Of a stretch of DNA of 64,000 nt, positions 1-8,464 are shown in pieces. This DNA is from Bacillota bacterium (GTDB lineage: Bacteria; Bacillota; Syntrophomonadia; Syntrophomonadales; Syntrophomonadaceae), in NCBI GenBank assembly GCA_023395515.1, contig JAEWZB010000045.1, forward strand, positions 1-64,000, read 5' to 3'. A model generated the notes under the pieces. The model did no database searches. It worked only from the letters and a program-made list of their open reading frames with translations, and had not been told where the DNA came from. Numbering within the stretch: position 1 is the first letter of the stretch; each line of letters opens with the position of its first letter. A program made the position numbers and the translations under genes.

Positions 1-118
1 GTGAGAGAGGCACTGAACAGGACGTGATTTTGCCTCTGTACCCCTTTTTTCTTGAGACAAGCAGTTGGTGTTTCCCCATACGGAGTCTGGCGACGGAATG
101 TTTATACATTCAACTAAC
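1..118. repeat. MITE-like element, one end (truncated by window edge)
   Basis: This non-coding stretch downstream of ruvA matches the right end of the element at 27599-27852 over roughly 80 bases. Shared pieces are a run of T following gtacccc, the block caagcag-tggtgt, and the terminal ttatacattcaactaac. Its outer end lies at about 113-118, just beyond the ruvA stop codon. The left part is outside the window, so its full length is unknown. No transposase is seen. Confidence 0.7.
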
Positions 119-121
119 GTA

Positions 122-718
122 TTATGACTTTTGCAATTTAACTATCTTTTGCAAAATCAGTTTGATATTAAAACTGGTATCAGGTTGTAATTGGCCTTTT
201 TCTAAAAAGTCATTAATAAGAGGCATTAATTCATTAGACTTATAACCTAATACTTCCATAGCTTCAAGCAATTCCGTAATATTAACCCCGGTTGTTTCCG
301 GTATCAGCAGGGTTAAATCATCCAGTTTATCTTTTAATTCAAATATCAGACGGGCCGCACTTTTCTTGCCTATGCCCGGTATAGTAGTTAAAGTCTTTTC
401 ATCTTGAGTTATAATCGCATTACAGAAATTACTTGGTTCCATGGCCGACAAAACGCTTAAACCCGCCTTAGCACCCATACCGGATACTCCTATAATCTTT
501 TCAAAAAGCTTTATTTCATTCTTATCTAAAAAGCCAAATAATTTATATTCATTTTCGGTAACCTGTAAAAAAGTATGAATAAAAACCTTTTCACCTAACG
601 CAGGCAGCTTACTGAAAGTACGGCTATGAACATAAACTTGATAACCTATGCCGTTAGTTTCCACGATAATTTTGTCCATCTCGACTTCGGCTAAAATACC
701 TTTTAAATAGGCAATCAT
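122..718 (-). CDS. ruvA: Holliday junction branch migration protein RuvA
   Basis: RuvA (198 aa, normal family length) is the DNA-binding tetramer that docks RuvB helicase onto Holliday junctions. The N-terminal OB fold begins MIAYLKGILAEV. Two helix-hairpin-helix motifs follow (GVSGMGAKAG near residue 79 and IPGIGKKSAARL near 114), and the C-terminal RuvB-interacting domain III is present. The ATG at 718 has the ribosome binding site AAAGGTGGG, which lies inside the end of ruvC, so the two genes are translationally coupled with no spacer. ruvB would be expected further downstream, outside the window; a MITE-like element intervenes. Confidence 0.97.
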   Translation of the reverse strand: MIAYLKGILAEVEMDKIIVETNGIGYQVYVHSRTFSKLPALGEKVFIHTFLQVTENEYKLFGFLDKNEIKLFEKIIGVSGMGAKAGLSVLSAMEPSNFCNAIITQDEKTLTTIPGIGKKSAARLIFELKDKLDDLTLLIPETTGVNITELLEAMEVLGYKSNELMPLINDFLEKGQLQPDTSFNIKLILQKIVKLQKS

Positions 719-1216
719 TTAATTCCCACCTTTTTGAATATTTCTAAGTTTATGAGAATGTACATGACATATGGCTACAGCTAAGGCATCAGCCGCATCA
801 TCCGGTTTAGGCAGGGCCGGCAAAGTCAATATCTTTTGCACCATAAACTGTACCTGATTTTTGTCGGCTTTACCATAACCAACTACCGATTGTTTTACTT
901 GTAAGGGAGTATATTCCGCAACTTCTAAGCCGCGGTTAGCTGCGGTCATAAGCACTACTCCCCGCCCCTGCGCAACAGTGATAACCGTCTTGGCATTATT
1001 CTGGTGATAAAGATGTTCTACCGCCACTACATCAGGGGAATACTTAGTAATTAAATTATCTAAATCTTGATTAATCTTACATAACCTAAAAGCCATTTCC
1101 ATATTGGCTTTGGTACTAATGACTCCATAATCTATCATTAGCTGACGCCCGGCTTCATATTTAACCAGGCCATAACCGGTAGTAGCAGTTCCGGGATCAA
1201 TTCCTAATACTAACAT
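719..1216 (-). CDS. ruvC: Crossover junction endodeoxyribonuclease RuvC
   Basis: RuvC is the dimeric Holliday junction resolvase that cuts junctions moved by RuvAB. The RNase H-like acidic residues are visible in GIDPG at the N-terminus, in VAVEHLYHQNN mid-protein and in DDAADALAVAICH near the C-terminus. The start is placed at the ATG at 1216 (MLVLGIDPG), which has AAGGCGG eight bases upstream. A longer reading from a TTG at 1237 would put that ribosome binding site inside the coding sequence. The stop abuts the ruvA start. Confidence 0.96.
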   Translation of the reverse strand: MLVLGIDPGTATTGYGLVKYEAGRQLMIDYGVISTKANMEMAFRLCKINQDLDNLITKYSPDVVAVEHLYHQNNAKTVITVAQGRGVVLMTAANRGLEVAEYTPLQVKQSVVGYGKADKNQVQFMVQKILTLPALPKPDDAADALAVAICHVHSHKLRNIQKGGN

Positions 1217-1470
1217 TTTATAATCCGCCTTGTACAATATTTACCTTTAATATTACTTTAAAATCAAAAATGGTGCTACTTATATGGAAGTCAAGGAGAT
1301 AGGTGTAAGGGGGGAAGGGGTAAAACGTAAGACGTAAGGCGGGAAAAGGAAGAATAATCAAAAAAGGCTTGTATATACATATCTAGATGCTATTTTTCCC
1401 TCAGTAACATTTATAAATCAGCATAAGAAAAGTTTGCCCTTTTGATAAAGATTTCTGATTCAGTTTACTG

Positions 1471-1797
1471 TTATTCAATTGTTTCGCTCAGTTGTTTGCG
1501 GATATCTCTACCGCCATATATAATACGGACAATGCTGACACAGTTCTTTTCATCTATCGGAACATAGAACACCAGGTAATTATTTACGGGTACAAAACGA
1601 AGTCCTTGACTTTGCCACGGTTTCCCATCATAAAGCCTATGGCGTAATGGCATCTCGTTTAGTAACCGTATTTCTTTCATAATTCGCTGTACCTGTCTAC
1701 CGGCAGTTTCAGGTTCCAATAGATTATAGGCAATATACTCAAAAATGTTTCTTAAGTCCTGCTTAGCTTGAGTTGAATACTCTACAATCCAACTCAT
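1471..1797 (-). CDS. RelE/ParE-family toxin of a type II toxin-antitoxin pair
   Basis: This 108-aa basic protein has the RelE/ParE layout: an N-terminal VEYSTQAKQDLRNIFEYIA helix pair, a central LRFVPVNNYLVFYVP strand core and a C-terminal IVRIIYGGRDI strand. Family members either cleave ribosome-bound mRNA or poison gyrase; the sequence alone does not decide which. Its ATG overlaps the antitoxin stop by four bases, the usual antitoxin-first coupled arrangement. The pair sits alone between ruvC and the alcohol dehydrogenase gene and could be a mobile cassette. Confidence 0.88.
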   Translation of the reverse strand: MSWIVEYSTQAKQDLRNIFEYIAYNLLEPETAGRQVQRIMKEIRLLNEMPLRHRLYDGKPWQSQGLRFVPVNNYLVFYVPIDEKNCVSIVRIIYGGRDIRKQLSETIE

Positions 1798-2099
1798 ATG
1801 CCATAATCTCTCCTCATTTCTTCTTCCACGTCCTGAAGAGAGTAAGTCTTTCCTTCTCTTATATCATTCATACCTTTTTCAATTTCCGTATCGAACTGTT
1901 CCTTGGTCAAAGAGGAGTATGCCAATGGTTTATTTTGCGGCAGTTTAATTTCAAAAGGAATACCCCGTTGCAAAACAATTTGTCTTAAAAACATACTTAC
2001 AGCATTGGACATGGGAATACCAAGTTGTGAAAGCACTTCTTCTGCTTGCTCTTTGATCTCTGGCTCAACACGAACAAATACATTTGATGTTTTTGCCAT
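1794..2099 (-). CDS. RelB/DinJ-family antitoxin
   Basis: This 101-aa protein has a RelB/DinJ ribbon-helix-helix N-terminus (residues 5-50, including VFVRVEPEIKEQAEEVLSQL and the SNAVSMFLRQIV helix). The acidic C-terminal tail (EKGMNDIREGKTYSLQDVEEEM) would wrap and neutralise the toxin. It is expected to repress its own promoter. The start at 2099 has AGGAGG nine bases upstream. It is the first gene of the pair and its last codons overlap the toxin start. Confidence 0.9.
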   Translation of the reverse strand: MAKTSNVFVRVEPEIKEQAEEVLSQLGIPMSNAVSMFLRQIVLQRGIPFEIKLPQNKPLAYSSLTKEQFDTEIEKGMNDIREGKTYSLQDVEEEMRRDYGI

Positions 2100-2348
2100 T
2101 CGAGTTGCCTCCTTTTTTTATTAGCATATCTCTTTTGATTGCTATATGCAAGCAATCCGCAGGACATTTGTATTATTCCTCAACATCAATACTACTCACT
2201 CCACATTTAGCTTTCTGCGCGTGGGAACAGGTCGAAAGGGGTGTATTTTAAGCAGGCAGGCGGAGATAGGTCAATTATTTCTGATCTATTCTAGCTTATG
2301 ACTTGCGATAAAAGTTTTTCCACATTCTGTCTCGTCCCCTGTTCTATT

Positions 2349-2375
2349 TATGCCGGCTGAAACTTAGCCGGCATA
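2349..2375. terminator. Strong stem-loop 3' of the alcohol dehydrogenase gene
   Basis: Ten-base perfect arms (tatgccggct / agccggcata) flank a 7-base loop about 12 bases past the alcohol dehydrogenase stop. The minus-strand U tract is poor, so it may act as a processing or weak termination hairpin. The remaining 2100-2348 holds the toxin-antitoxin promoter region and no further gene. Confidence 0.55.
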
Positions 2376-2386
2376 ATAAAAAATTT

Positions 2387-3574
2387 CTATTTTATAAAAG
2401 CATCAGACAAGCAGGCCCGAATAACATCATCGGGTAAGGGATAAAAAATACCGGAAGGGTCAAACTTTACGGCCCAGAACATTATTTCCGCCATGGTGGC
2501 ATCTAAGTTTTCTTTAAAAGTCGCGTTAATTCCGCATTCCTTCTGTAGTATCCTTACCTCGGCAGCCGCTGCTGCCACTATTTCTTCAGCAGATAATTTA
2601 GTACTGATTCCAAAAGCATCAGCTAAGACTTCGGCTCTATTAAGATAGTGCTTAGGGTATCTGTCCATTAGAATCGGAATCAGAACCGCATTAGCTTCTC
2701 CGTGCGCAATTCTTAATTGTCCCCCTACCGCATGAGCCACATTATGGATAGGATAAAACAATCCTGACATAGCAAAAGCCATTATGGCCATATTGCTGGC
2801 TACCAGCATTTTCGTGCGGGCCTCTAAATTTTTACCGTCAGTTACAGCGATAGGCAAATATTTTTTAATTAACTTAACGGCTTGTATGGCTAAGGAGTCT
2901 ATCATGCAATTACCCCCCGGGGAGCTTATGGCCTCTATGGCATGGGATAAAGCATCAAATCCGGTAAAAGCAGTAATAGCAGGCGGCAGACCTATAGTAA
3001 AATCAGGATCAAGGAAAGCATAATCTGCCGGCAGATAGGGATGCAGTAAATCGCCTTTGATCTTAGTTTCAGCATTATATATTACTGCGATGGGGGAAGA
3101 TTCCGAACCGGTACCGGCTGTGGTAGGAATAGCTATATGGGGAATACCCAGAGGTTTTCCCAGAGGACGTAAATAGGGACCGATATTTCCGGGCATAATC
3201 TCTTTAATATCTATGACTCCCATACCCAGCATCGCCTTAACCCCTTTGACCGAATCCAGCACACTGCCGCCGCCGACGGCTAATAATCCGTCTATAGCCA
3301 GCTCCCGGCACCACCTGGCACAATCATTAATCCGGCTCATAACTGCATCAGGTTCAATTTGGTCGTATATTCCGGCAATTTTAGGTTGACCCTGAGCATT
3401 AAAAATATCTGCTACTCCCTCTACAATACCGGCATTTACTATGCCCTGATCCGTAATTAAGCCAATTCTTTTACAGCCCATATCAGTAAAGCGTTGGGGG
3501 ACAAAAGTACGACACCCGGCTCCCACTTCCACAATACTATAAAAATCCCACATAAAATATTTTGGTGTTGTCAT
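2387..3574 (-). CDS. Iron-containing alcohol dehydrogenase (group III)
   Basis: This 395-aa Fe-ADH family enzyme probably interconverts an alcohol and its aldehyde with NAD(P)H in the cytoplasm. Family marks are the dinucleotide motif GGGSVLDSVKG near residue 100, the TTAGTGSESSP segment near 150, and metal-binding Asp/His residues in GFDALSHAIEA, YPIHNVAHAVGG and RIAHGEANAVLIP. The start has a GGGAGGG ribosome binding site. It lies 21 bases downstream of an aldehyde dehydrogenase gene, so the two are surely co-transcribed and likely act in sequence on one substrate. That substrate cannot be read from the sequence. Confidence 0.92.
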   Translation of the reverse strand: MTTPKYFMWDFYSIVEVGAGCRTFVPQRFTDMGCKRIGLITDQGIVNAGIVEGVADIFNAQGQPKIAGIYDQIEPDAVMSRINDCARWCRELAIDGLLAVGGGSVLDSVKGVKAMLGMGVIDIKEIMPGNIGPYLRPLGKPLGIPHIAIPTTAGTGSESSPIAVIYNAETKIKGDLLHPYLPADYAFLDPDFTIGLPPAITAFTGFDALSHAIEAISSPGGNCMIDSLAIQAVKLIKKYLPIAVTDGKNLEARTKMLVASNMAIMAFAMSGLFYPIHNVAHAVGGQLRIAHGEANAVLIPILMDRYPKHYLNRAEVLADAFGISTKLSAEEIVAAAAAEVRILQKECGINATFKENLDATMAEIMFWAVKFDPSGIFYPLPDDVIRACLSDAFIK

Positions 3575-3595
3575 TATTACTCCCTCCCTTTCCCT

Positions 3596-5113
3596 TTAAT
3601 CATTTATGCCGATTAATAAGTTCATCAGTTTATCATTTCCATCCGGGGTCAAGTCTTGACATATATGTTTTACTTCACTGTAAGCCAGAAGCGAGTGATA
3701 ACAGCATTCCCGGCCATAACCGCTTTGCTTGTAACCGCCAAAAGGAGCATCAGGACGCAGCACATGCCAGGTATTAATCCACACCGTTTCGGTGCGCAGC
3801 CTTTGAGCCAGAAGCTGAGCCTTACCGGCATTAGTACTGCATATGCCGCCTCCTAATCCATAAGGACTATCATTAGCCATGGCTATAGCTTCATCTATGT
3901 CATCATAAGGAATAACACACTGTACCGGACCAAATATTTCCTCCCGGACCTGGGTCATTTGATTATTACAATTAACAAATATAGTAGGTTCAAAGAAAAA
4001 GCCCTGTTCATAGATTCCTTCGGTAAGCCGATTACCGCCATAAGCTATTTGAGCTCCTTCCCGTTTACCAGTTGCCACATAATTCATTATAGTGTTTATT
4101 TGTTTTTCATTGGCAATGGGGCCTAAGTCAGTGGCCATATCCAGTTGGTTACCAATTTTCATCTTCTTTATTTTAGCTATCATGCCTTCCACCAGTTCAT
4201 CTTGACGTTTACGGGGCACAAATAGGCGGGTGCCGGATTCACATACTTGACCGGAATGGAATAGAAAGGCTAATAGGGACATATTAACTGCTACTTGGGA
4301 ATCAGCATCATCCAGAATAATCAGGGGTGATTTCCCTCCCAACTCTAAAGTTACCCGTTTAATATCATCAGCAGCTTGGTGAGCAATCATTTTTCCTACC
4401 GCAGTCGAGCCGGTAAAAGCAATTTTATCAACTTCAGGATGACTAACTAGTAAACTGCCGGTACTTCCCGGACCGGTTACTACATTGAAAACCCCGGGAG
4501 GAACTCCCGCATCACTAAGCAGCTTAGCCAGCTCCAGGGTAGTAACCGGAGTCGTTTCGGCTGGTTTAATCACCATACTGTTGCCCATCATTAAAGCTGG
4601 AGCAATTTTAAAAATAGCTAATATCAGCGGGAAATTCCAAGGGGTAATACCGGCACATACCCCGATGGGTTCTCGTTTCCAGTAACTGTGCATCGGTGCT
4701 ATCCAAGGAGGCGAGAAAAAGGTATGTTCAACCTGAGGCAATTCCTTTCCTATCATGCTGGTAAGCAAGAGAGTAGCCCCTACTTCCGCTATATCTACAG
4801 TGCTAGTCCTGCGAATTGTAGACCCGGAGGTAAGAGCTTCCAGATAAGCCAGCCGTTCTTTATTTGCTATGACTAACATAGCTGCATTCATTAATATTTC
4901 AGCCCGCTCATCCACCGACTTATTAGCCCATACACCTGATGCAAACGTCTGACGGGCTAAACCTACTGCATAATCTACATCCTCTTGATTAGCTAGGGGA
5001 ACAGTTGCCACTACTTCCTTAGTAGCCGGATTAATTACCTCCATTAGTTGCCCGGATTTTCCCGGAGTCCATTCCCCATTGATAAACATTTGGTATGGCA
5101 TAATATTATCCAT
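3596..5113 (-). CDS. NAD(P)-dependent aldehyde dehydrogenase
   Basis: This 505-aa ALDH superfamily protein oxidises an aldehyde to the acid (or the reverse with its partner). Seen: GITPWNFPLILAIFKIAPALMMGN (cofactor site), FTGSTAVGK, catalytic Glu in TLELGGKSP, and nucleophile Cys in GQVCESGTR. It starts MDNIMPYQMFINGEW with GGGAGG nine bases upstream. First gene of a two-gene operon with the Fe-ADH. The upstream region carries a dyad that may be an operator. The substrate is unknown; a role in alcohol or diol metabolism is inference. Confidence 0.93.
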   Translation of the reverse strand: MDNIMPYQMFINGEWTPGKSGQLMEVINPATKEVVATVPLANQEDVDYAVGLARQTFASGVWANKSVDERAEILMNAAMLVIANKERLAYLEALTSGSTIRRTSTVDIAEVGATLLLTSMIGKELPQVEHTFFSPPWIAPMHSYWKREPIGVCAGITPWNFPLILAIFKIAPALMMGNSMVIKPAETTPVTTLELAKLLSDAGVPPGVFNVVTGPGSTGSLLVSHPEVDKIAFTGSTAVGKMIAHQAADDIKRVTLELGGKSPLIILDDADSQVAVNMSLLAFLFHSGQVCESGTRLFVPRKRQDELVEGMIAKIKKMKIGNQLDMATDLGPIANEKQINTIMNYVATGKREGAQIAYGGNRLTEGIYEQGFFFEPTIFVNCNNQMTQVREEIFGPVQCVIPYDDIDEAIAMANDSPYGLGGGICSTNAGKAQLLAQRLRTETVWINTWHVLRPDAPFGGYKQSGYGRECCYHSLLAYSEVKHICQDLTPDGNDKLMNLLIGIND

Positions 5114-5243
5114 TAATGATTCCTCCCATCGGTTATTAATTTTGTCTTATTCCCAAAGATTGTTAATTTCACCTCCAATGTTCCCCGGCTTGGAGCTATA
5201 AAGTAAAAACATTTAGGTATGTACATCAATCATTTTTACAGAT

Positions 5244-5261
5244 AATAACTATAAAGTTATT
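5244..5261. promoter_or_regulatory. Dyad upstream of the aldehyde/alcohol dehydrogenase operon
   Basis: Arms aataact / agttatt separated by ataa make an 18-base imperfect palindrome 131 bases upstream of the aldehyde dehydrogenase start. It is AT-rich but symmetric enough to be an operator for the operon. No dedicated regulator gene is adjacent. Confidence 0.35.
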
Positions 5262-5310
5262 ACTAGTTAAGTATGTTTATTTTTAATAATTACTAAATAG
5301 AATTCCTCAT

Positions 5311-5391
5311 AAAAAAACCTGATTCCTTCTAATATCTTTTGAATTCACTATAAAAAATCATTGAATTCAAAAAATTTAAAAAAATCAGGTT
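5311..5391 (-). terminator. Nested terminator after the BofC-like gene
   Basis: Read on the minus strand, AACCTGATT pairs with AATCAGGTT, which is followed directly by a run of seven T. Between them lies a second hairpin (TTTTGAATTCA / TGAATTCAAAA). It separates the BofC-like gene from the dehydrogenase operon. Confidence 0.7.
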
Positions 5392-5413
5392 ATTTAAAAT
5401 AATTTACAGGCTT

Positions 5414-5983
5414 TTACAAATATTCGTCTAAATTTTCTAAAGCATCATTTAAAGCTTGGCTATCCTTAAATTCCCATTCACCTTGGCGAATTTTTTCTTG
5501 TAATTCGGCAGGTAAAGAATTCATGTGAATGCTAGTCACTTTTTCTAATACATCATTATTCTGGTCAGGCCCCTTATAAACTGCGACAAATCCTTGGTAT
5601 TCTTTGAGTCGGCACTTATTTTTATCCTCGGGACACCAATCATCTATATCCTGCTTAATAATTAAGGTATTGTTTTCCAGTTCTAAATTAAATCCATTAG
5701 CCGGTGTAAATATCTTTTTAAGCTGGTCTAAAGTTTTACCCTCTAATATTTCCTTATCCTTAAATTCGGAAATAATACTATGGTTGCATTGCAGGTATTT
5801 TTGTTCGTAAACTATTTGGGTATCTTCAGTTACGATATCCCGCTTTTCTTTAATATCTACTACTGGTTTTTGCTGGATATCGCTACTGGTAAAATTATTA
5901 TATAAATTAGCTATCAAAAAACCTAATCCAAAACAAACTACCAATACGGTTATAGATAGTAAACCACTGGCTTGTTTTCTCAT
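5414..5983 (-). CDS. BofC C-terminal-domain protein, membrane anchored
   Basis: This 189-aa protein has one N-terminal membrane segment (residues 8-28, SITVLVVCFGLGFLIANLY). The C-terminal half resembles the BofC C-terminal domain: GFVAVYKGPDQ, then an SLPAELQEKIRQGEWEF helix and the final ALNDALENLDEY helix. In Bacillus, BofC acts in the forespore-mother cell space to restrain the SpoIVB protease that leads to sigma-K activation, and bofC lies next to ruvA. Here the gene lies near ruvCA and yebC, which supports the assignment. Four cysteines (CNHS, WCPEDKNKC) suggest a disulfide outside the cell membrane. The exact role is inferred. Confidence 0.7.
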   Translation of the reverse strand: MRKQASGLLSITVLVVCFGLGFLIANLYNNFTSSDIQQKPVVDIKEKRDIVTEDTQIVYEQKYLQCNHSIISEFKDKEILEGKTLDQLKKIFTPANGFNLELENNTLIIKQDIDDWCPEDKNKCRLKEYQGFVAVYKGPDQNNDVLEKVTSIHMNSLPAELQEKIRQGEWEFKDSQALNDALENLDEYL

Positions 5984-6078
5984 TGTTATCTCACCTCGTT
6001 ATATATTTTTTCCAAAATTCAGCAAGATATACAGAGATTGAAGTAAATTAGTGAAATACATCACATTTTCTAGCTAAA

Positions 6079-6101
6079 CTTACCTAATTGCGTTAGGTAA
6101 G
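6079..6101. promoter_or_regulatory. Dyad between divergent bofC-like and hsp20-like genes
   Basis: Perfect 9-base arms cttacctaa / ttaggtaag with a 5-base spacer lie in the 251-base divergent intergenic region. This is a plausible operator, or a hairpin in the 5' leader of the plus-strand gene. A -10-like tataat lies at about 6150, on the plus strand. Confidence 0.45.
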
Positions 6102-6234
6102 CGAATATAAGGAATTTTGTGCTTGCATATTTCTTCACAAGCAGGTTTATAATAGAATTAGATAAAGGTCAAACAAAAGTCAAATTTATTTAGAATTTTC
6201 CGAAAAATTTATTATCTTAAAGGAGGTATGTTTA

Positions 6235-6927
6235 ATGTATAGATTTGATGAAAACTTATGGGCTGATTTATCCTCGTATAATCTGATTGACCCTAATTTA
6301 TCTTTAGCTGACGTTTATTCCGAACCTGTTGAAGTGGCGCCCCAACATGATACCTTAGATGTGGATAATTTTGATAATGTTTCATTGCCGATTTCATTGC
6401 TTACTCGCGAGAAGAAGGCCGTGCTTAAGCAACTGGAAATGGCCTTTTCCAACGGTATAATTTGGGAAACTGATGCAGAAGATTTTAGTTCTAATCCTAA
6501 AGTTGAAAAAACCTTTTACCTGGAAGCTATCAATCACCGGGAAGAGACTATAAATAACACTTCTTTAGAAAAGGTGTTAGCGCAATTCGATAGTTGGACC
6601 GGAACTCCCTTAGATATATTAAGTCCTTATGGAGATATTGATTTTGGGCGTAATATCTTTGCTGATGATTTTGAATTAGATGTTCCGGTTAAAATTTATA
6701 GTGAAGCCAATGATTTAGTTTTCAAAATTGATGCACCTTGGATGAAAATTGATACCTTTAAAGATATTGAGCTTTATCCTAATCGGCTTAATCTCAAAAG
6801 CGTTCTATCAGTTCTACCGGTTAAAGTTAATTCCAAAGAACTTAAGGCTAGTTTTGTAGATGGAGAATTCCGTTTAGAAGTGCCTAAAAAAGAGATAGCT
6901 TTGCATCGGGAAAGAAAGAATGGCTAA
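6235..6927 (+). CDS. Hsp20/alpha-crystallin-like domain protein
   Basis: This 230-aa acidic protein has AAAGGAGG upstream of its ATG. Residues 150-225 resemble an alpha-crystallin/CS-like beta sandwich: VKIYSEANDLVFKIDAPWM, an ELYPNRLNL strand, and a final KELKASFVDGEFRLEVPKKE that mirrors the Hsp20 ending. The first 130 residues are not recognised. It is the only plus-strand gene in the first 49 kb and is closed by a near-perfect bidirectional terminator. A chaperone-like or spore-related role is possible but unproven. Confidence 0.6.
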   Translation: MYRFDENLWADLSSYNLIDPNLSLADVYSEPVEVAPQHDTLDVDNFDNVSLPISLLTREKKAVLKQLEMAFSNGIIWETDAEDFSSNPKVEKTFYLEAINHREETINNTSLEKVLAQFDSWTGTPLDILSPYGDIDFGRNIFADDFELDVPVKIYSEANDLVFKIDAPWMKIDTFKDIELYPNRLNLKSVLSVLPVKVNSKELKASFVDGEFRLEVPKKEIALHRERKNG

Positions 6928-6963
6928 ATAGTAAAAGCGGGGTTAACCCCGCTTTTACTATTT
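6926..6963. terminator. Bidirectional terminator, hsp20-like / yebC
   Basis: A perfect 19-base inverted repeat with no spacer (aaatagtaaaagcggggtt and its complement) begins inside the hsp20-like stop codon. It is GC-rich in the middle with A/T flanks on both sides. It serves the two convergent genes. Confidence 0.85.
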
Positions 6964-6990
6964 ATATGAAAAATAAAATTCAGGTTGAAT

Positions 6991-7746
6991 TTAGATAAGT
7001 TTTTCCATTATTTCATCCGGTATGGACATATTAGTATAAACATTTTGCACATCATCATGGTCTTCAAAAAGATCAATAAGTTTAAGAATTTTAACAGCTG
7101 TATCTTCATCATTAACTGCTACGGTATTTTCGGCTAACATAACCATATCCGCATCCTCGATCTTAATGTTACAAAATTCCAATTCTTCTTTGACCCCTAT
7201 GAAGTTTTCCGGTGAAGTTATAACTTCCCATACTTCCCCTTCATCCCGAACATCATCCGCCCCCGCCTCTATAGCTTGAAGCATAAATTCATCCTCATCA
7301 CTAATATTTTCTTTATTAACTGTAATTAGGCCGGCTCTATTAAACATCCAGGCTACACAGCCGCCTTCACCCATATTCCCATTATTTTTAGAAAATAAAT
7401 GTCTTATTTCAGAAGCAGTCCGATTACGATTATCAGTAGCAATTTCTAATAATACGGCTATACCAGCCGGGGCATAACCCTCATATATTATTTCTTCAAT
7501 TGCATCACTTTCTATTTCACCCGTGCCTTTTTTAATAGCTCTATTAATATTATCATTAGGCATATTAATAGTTTTAGCTTTTTGGATAGCCAGCTTTAGC
7601 TTAGAATTAGCCTCGGGGTCACCGCCGCCGCCCGAGCGCACCGCAATAGTTATTTCCTTGGCAATTTTGGTAAATTCCTTACCTTTCTTTTCATCAGAGC
7701 GAGCTTTTTTATGTTTTATATTAGCCCATTTAGAGTGTCCTGCCAT
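6991..7746 (-). CDS. yebC: YebC/PmpR-family protein
   Basis: This 251-aa full-length member starts MAGHSKWANIKHKKARSDEKKGKEF, the family signature. It continues with IAVRSGGGGDPEANSKL, GYAPAGIAVLLE and the N-term/C-term three-domain architecture. Members are DNA- or ribosome-associated regulators; recent work on family members links them to relief of ribosome stalling at proline stretches. GGGAGG ribosome binding site. The genomic position near ruvCA is conserved in many Firmicutes. Confidence 0.95.
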   Translation of the reverse strand: MAGHSKWANIKHKKARSDEKKGKEFTKIAKEITIAVRSGGGGDPEANSKLKLAIQKAKTINMPNDNINRAIKKGTGEIESDAIEEIIYEGYAPAGIAVLLEIATDNRNRTASEIRHLFSKNNGNMGEGGCVAWMFNRAGLITVNKENISDEDEFMLQAIEAGADDVRDEGEVWEVITSPENFIGVKEELEFCNIKIEDADMVMLAENTVAVNDEDTAVKILKLIDLFEDHDDVQNVYTNMSIPDEIMEKLI

Positions 7747-7768
7747 TATGTTTCCTCCCTAAAAAGTT

Positions 7769-8440
7769 TTACCATAAGCCGGGTATTAGCCTTTTAGTAT
7801 GTTTCATATAAGCTCTATACTGTTCTGGAAAATGTTTTAGCATGAACTCTTCTTCGATCTTAATTCTATAGATTAGTGCCGGTATGGTAGTTAAAATAAT
7901 AATGAGTAAAGCCCCCCAAGAGTTAAATACCATAGGAATAGCAATAAAGCCCAGCATATTACCAAAATACAAAGGATGCCTTAATATTTTATAGGCTCCT
8001 TCGGTAATTAGCTTATGATCTTCGTAAACTGCCACCCGGGGATTAAAAAACTTACCAATGGAGTTAAAACCCCACCACCGAACTAAACAGGAAATTAAAA
8101 AAAGAATAAATCCGGCATAGATGATATTAGGCTCTAAAGGTTTGAATCTAGTAATACTAAACTCCACAAAATCTATAGTAGCATAAAATAAGGCTATCAA
8201 AAAAGACAGTTGTAAGTACAAGTAGGATTTTTTATCTTCATCCTCAATTACATAGGTATCCGGATCTGTATATAGTAAGGTTTCGGATAGCAAGGTCCAT
8301 AATAAATATAACAGGAAAAAGCCTGTAATAACAAAAAAGTCAAACCTGGTTAACTCCTGCCAAGCTAACCAAGCGATATAAGCAAAAACAAATACTGCCA
8401 CCAGTACCCGGATTAATACACTGCGCTGCCTGCTGTTCAT
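7769..8440 (-). CDS. Isoprenylcysteine carboxyl methyltransferase-like integral membrane protein
   Basis: This 223-aa protein has five or six hydrophobic segments. The C-terminal ICMT/PEMT signature is present: KILRHPLYFGNMLGF near residue 152 and IEEEFMLKHFPEQYRAYMKHTKRLIP at the end. Bacterial relatives methylate unknown isoprenoid or lipid substrates using S-adenosylmethionine. It lies 22 bases upstream of yebC and is probably transcribed with it. The ribosome binding site is weak. The substrate cannot be predicted. Confidence 0.78.
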   Translation of the reverse strand: MNSRQRSVLIRVLVAVFVFAYIAWLAWQELTRFDFFVITGFFLLYLLWTLLSETLLYTDPDTYVIEDEDKKSYLYLQLSFLIALFYATIDFVEFSITRFKPLEPNIIYAGFILFLISCLVRWWGFNSIGKFFNPRVAVYEDHKLITEGAYKILRHPLYFGNMLGFIAIPMVFNSWGALLIIILTTIPALIYRIKIEEEFMLKHFPEQYRAYMKHTKRLIPGLW

Positions 8441-8464
8441 ACACCCTGGCCCCCTAACTTTACC

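Noticed and set aside
1261..1345. Short repeated aacgtaagacgtaagg stretch as a regulatory iteron array
   Set aside because: Only two imperfect units; no gene or dyad gives it meaning.
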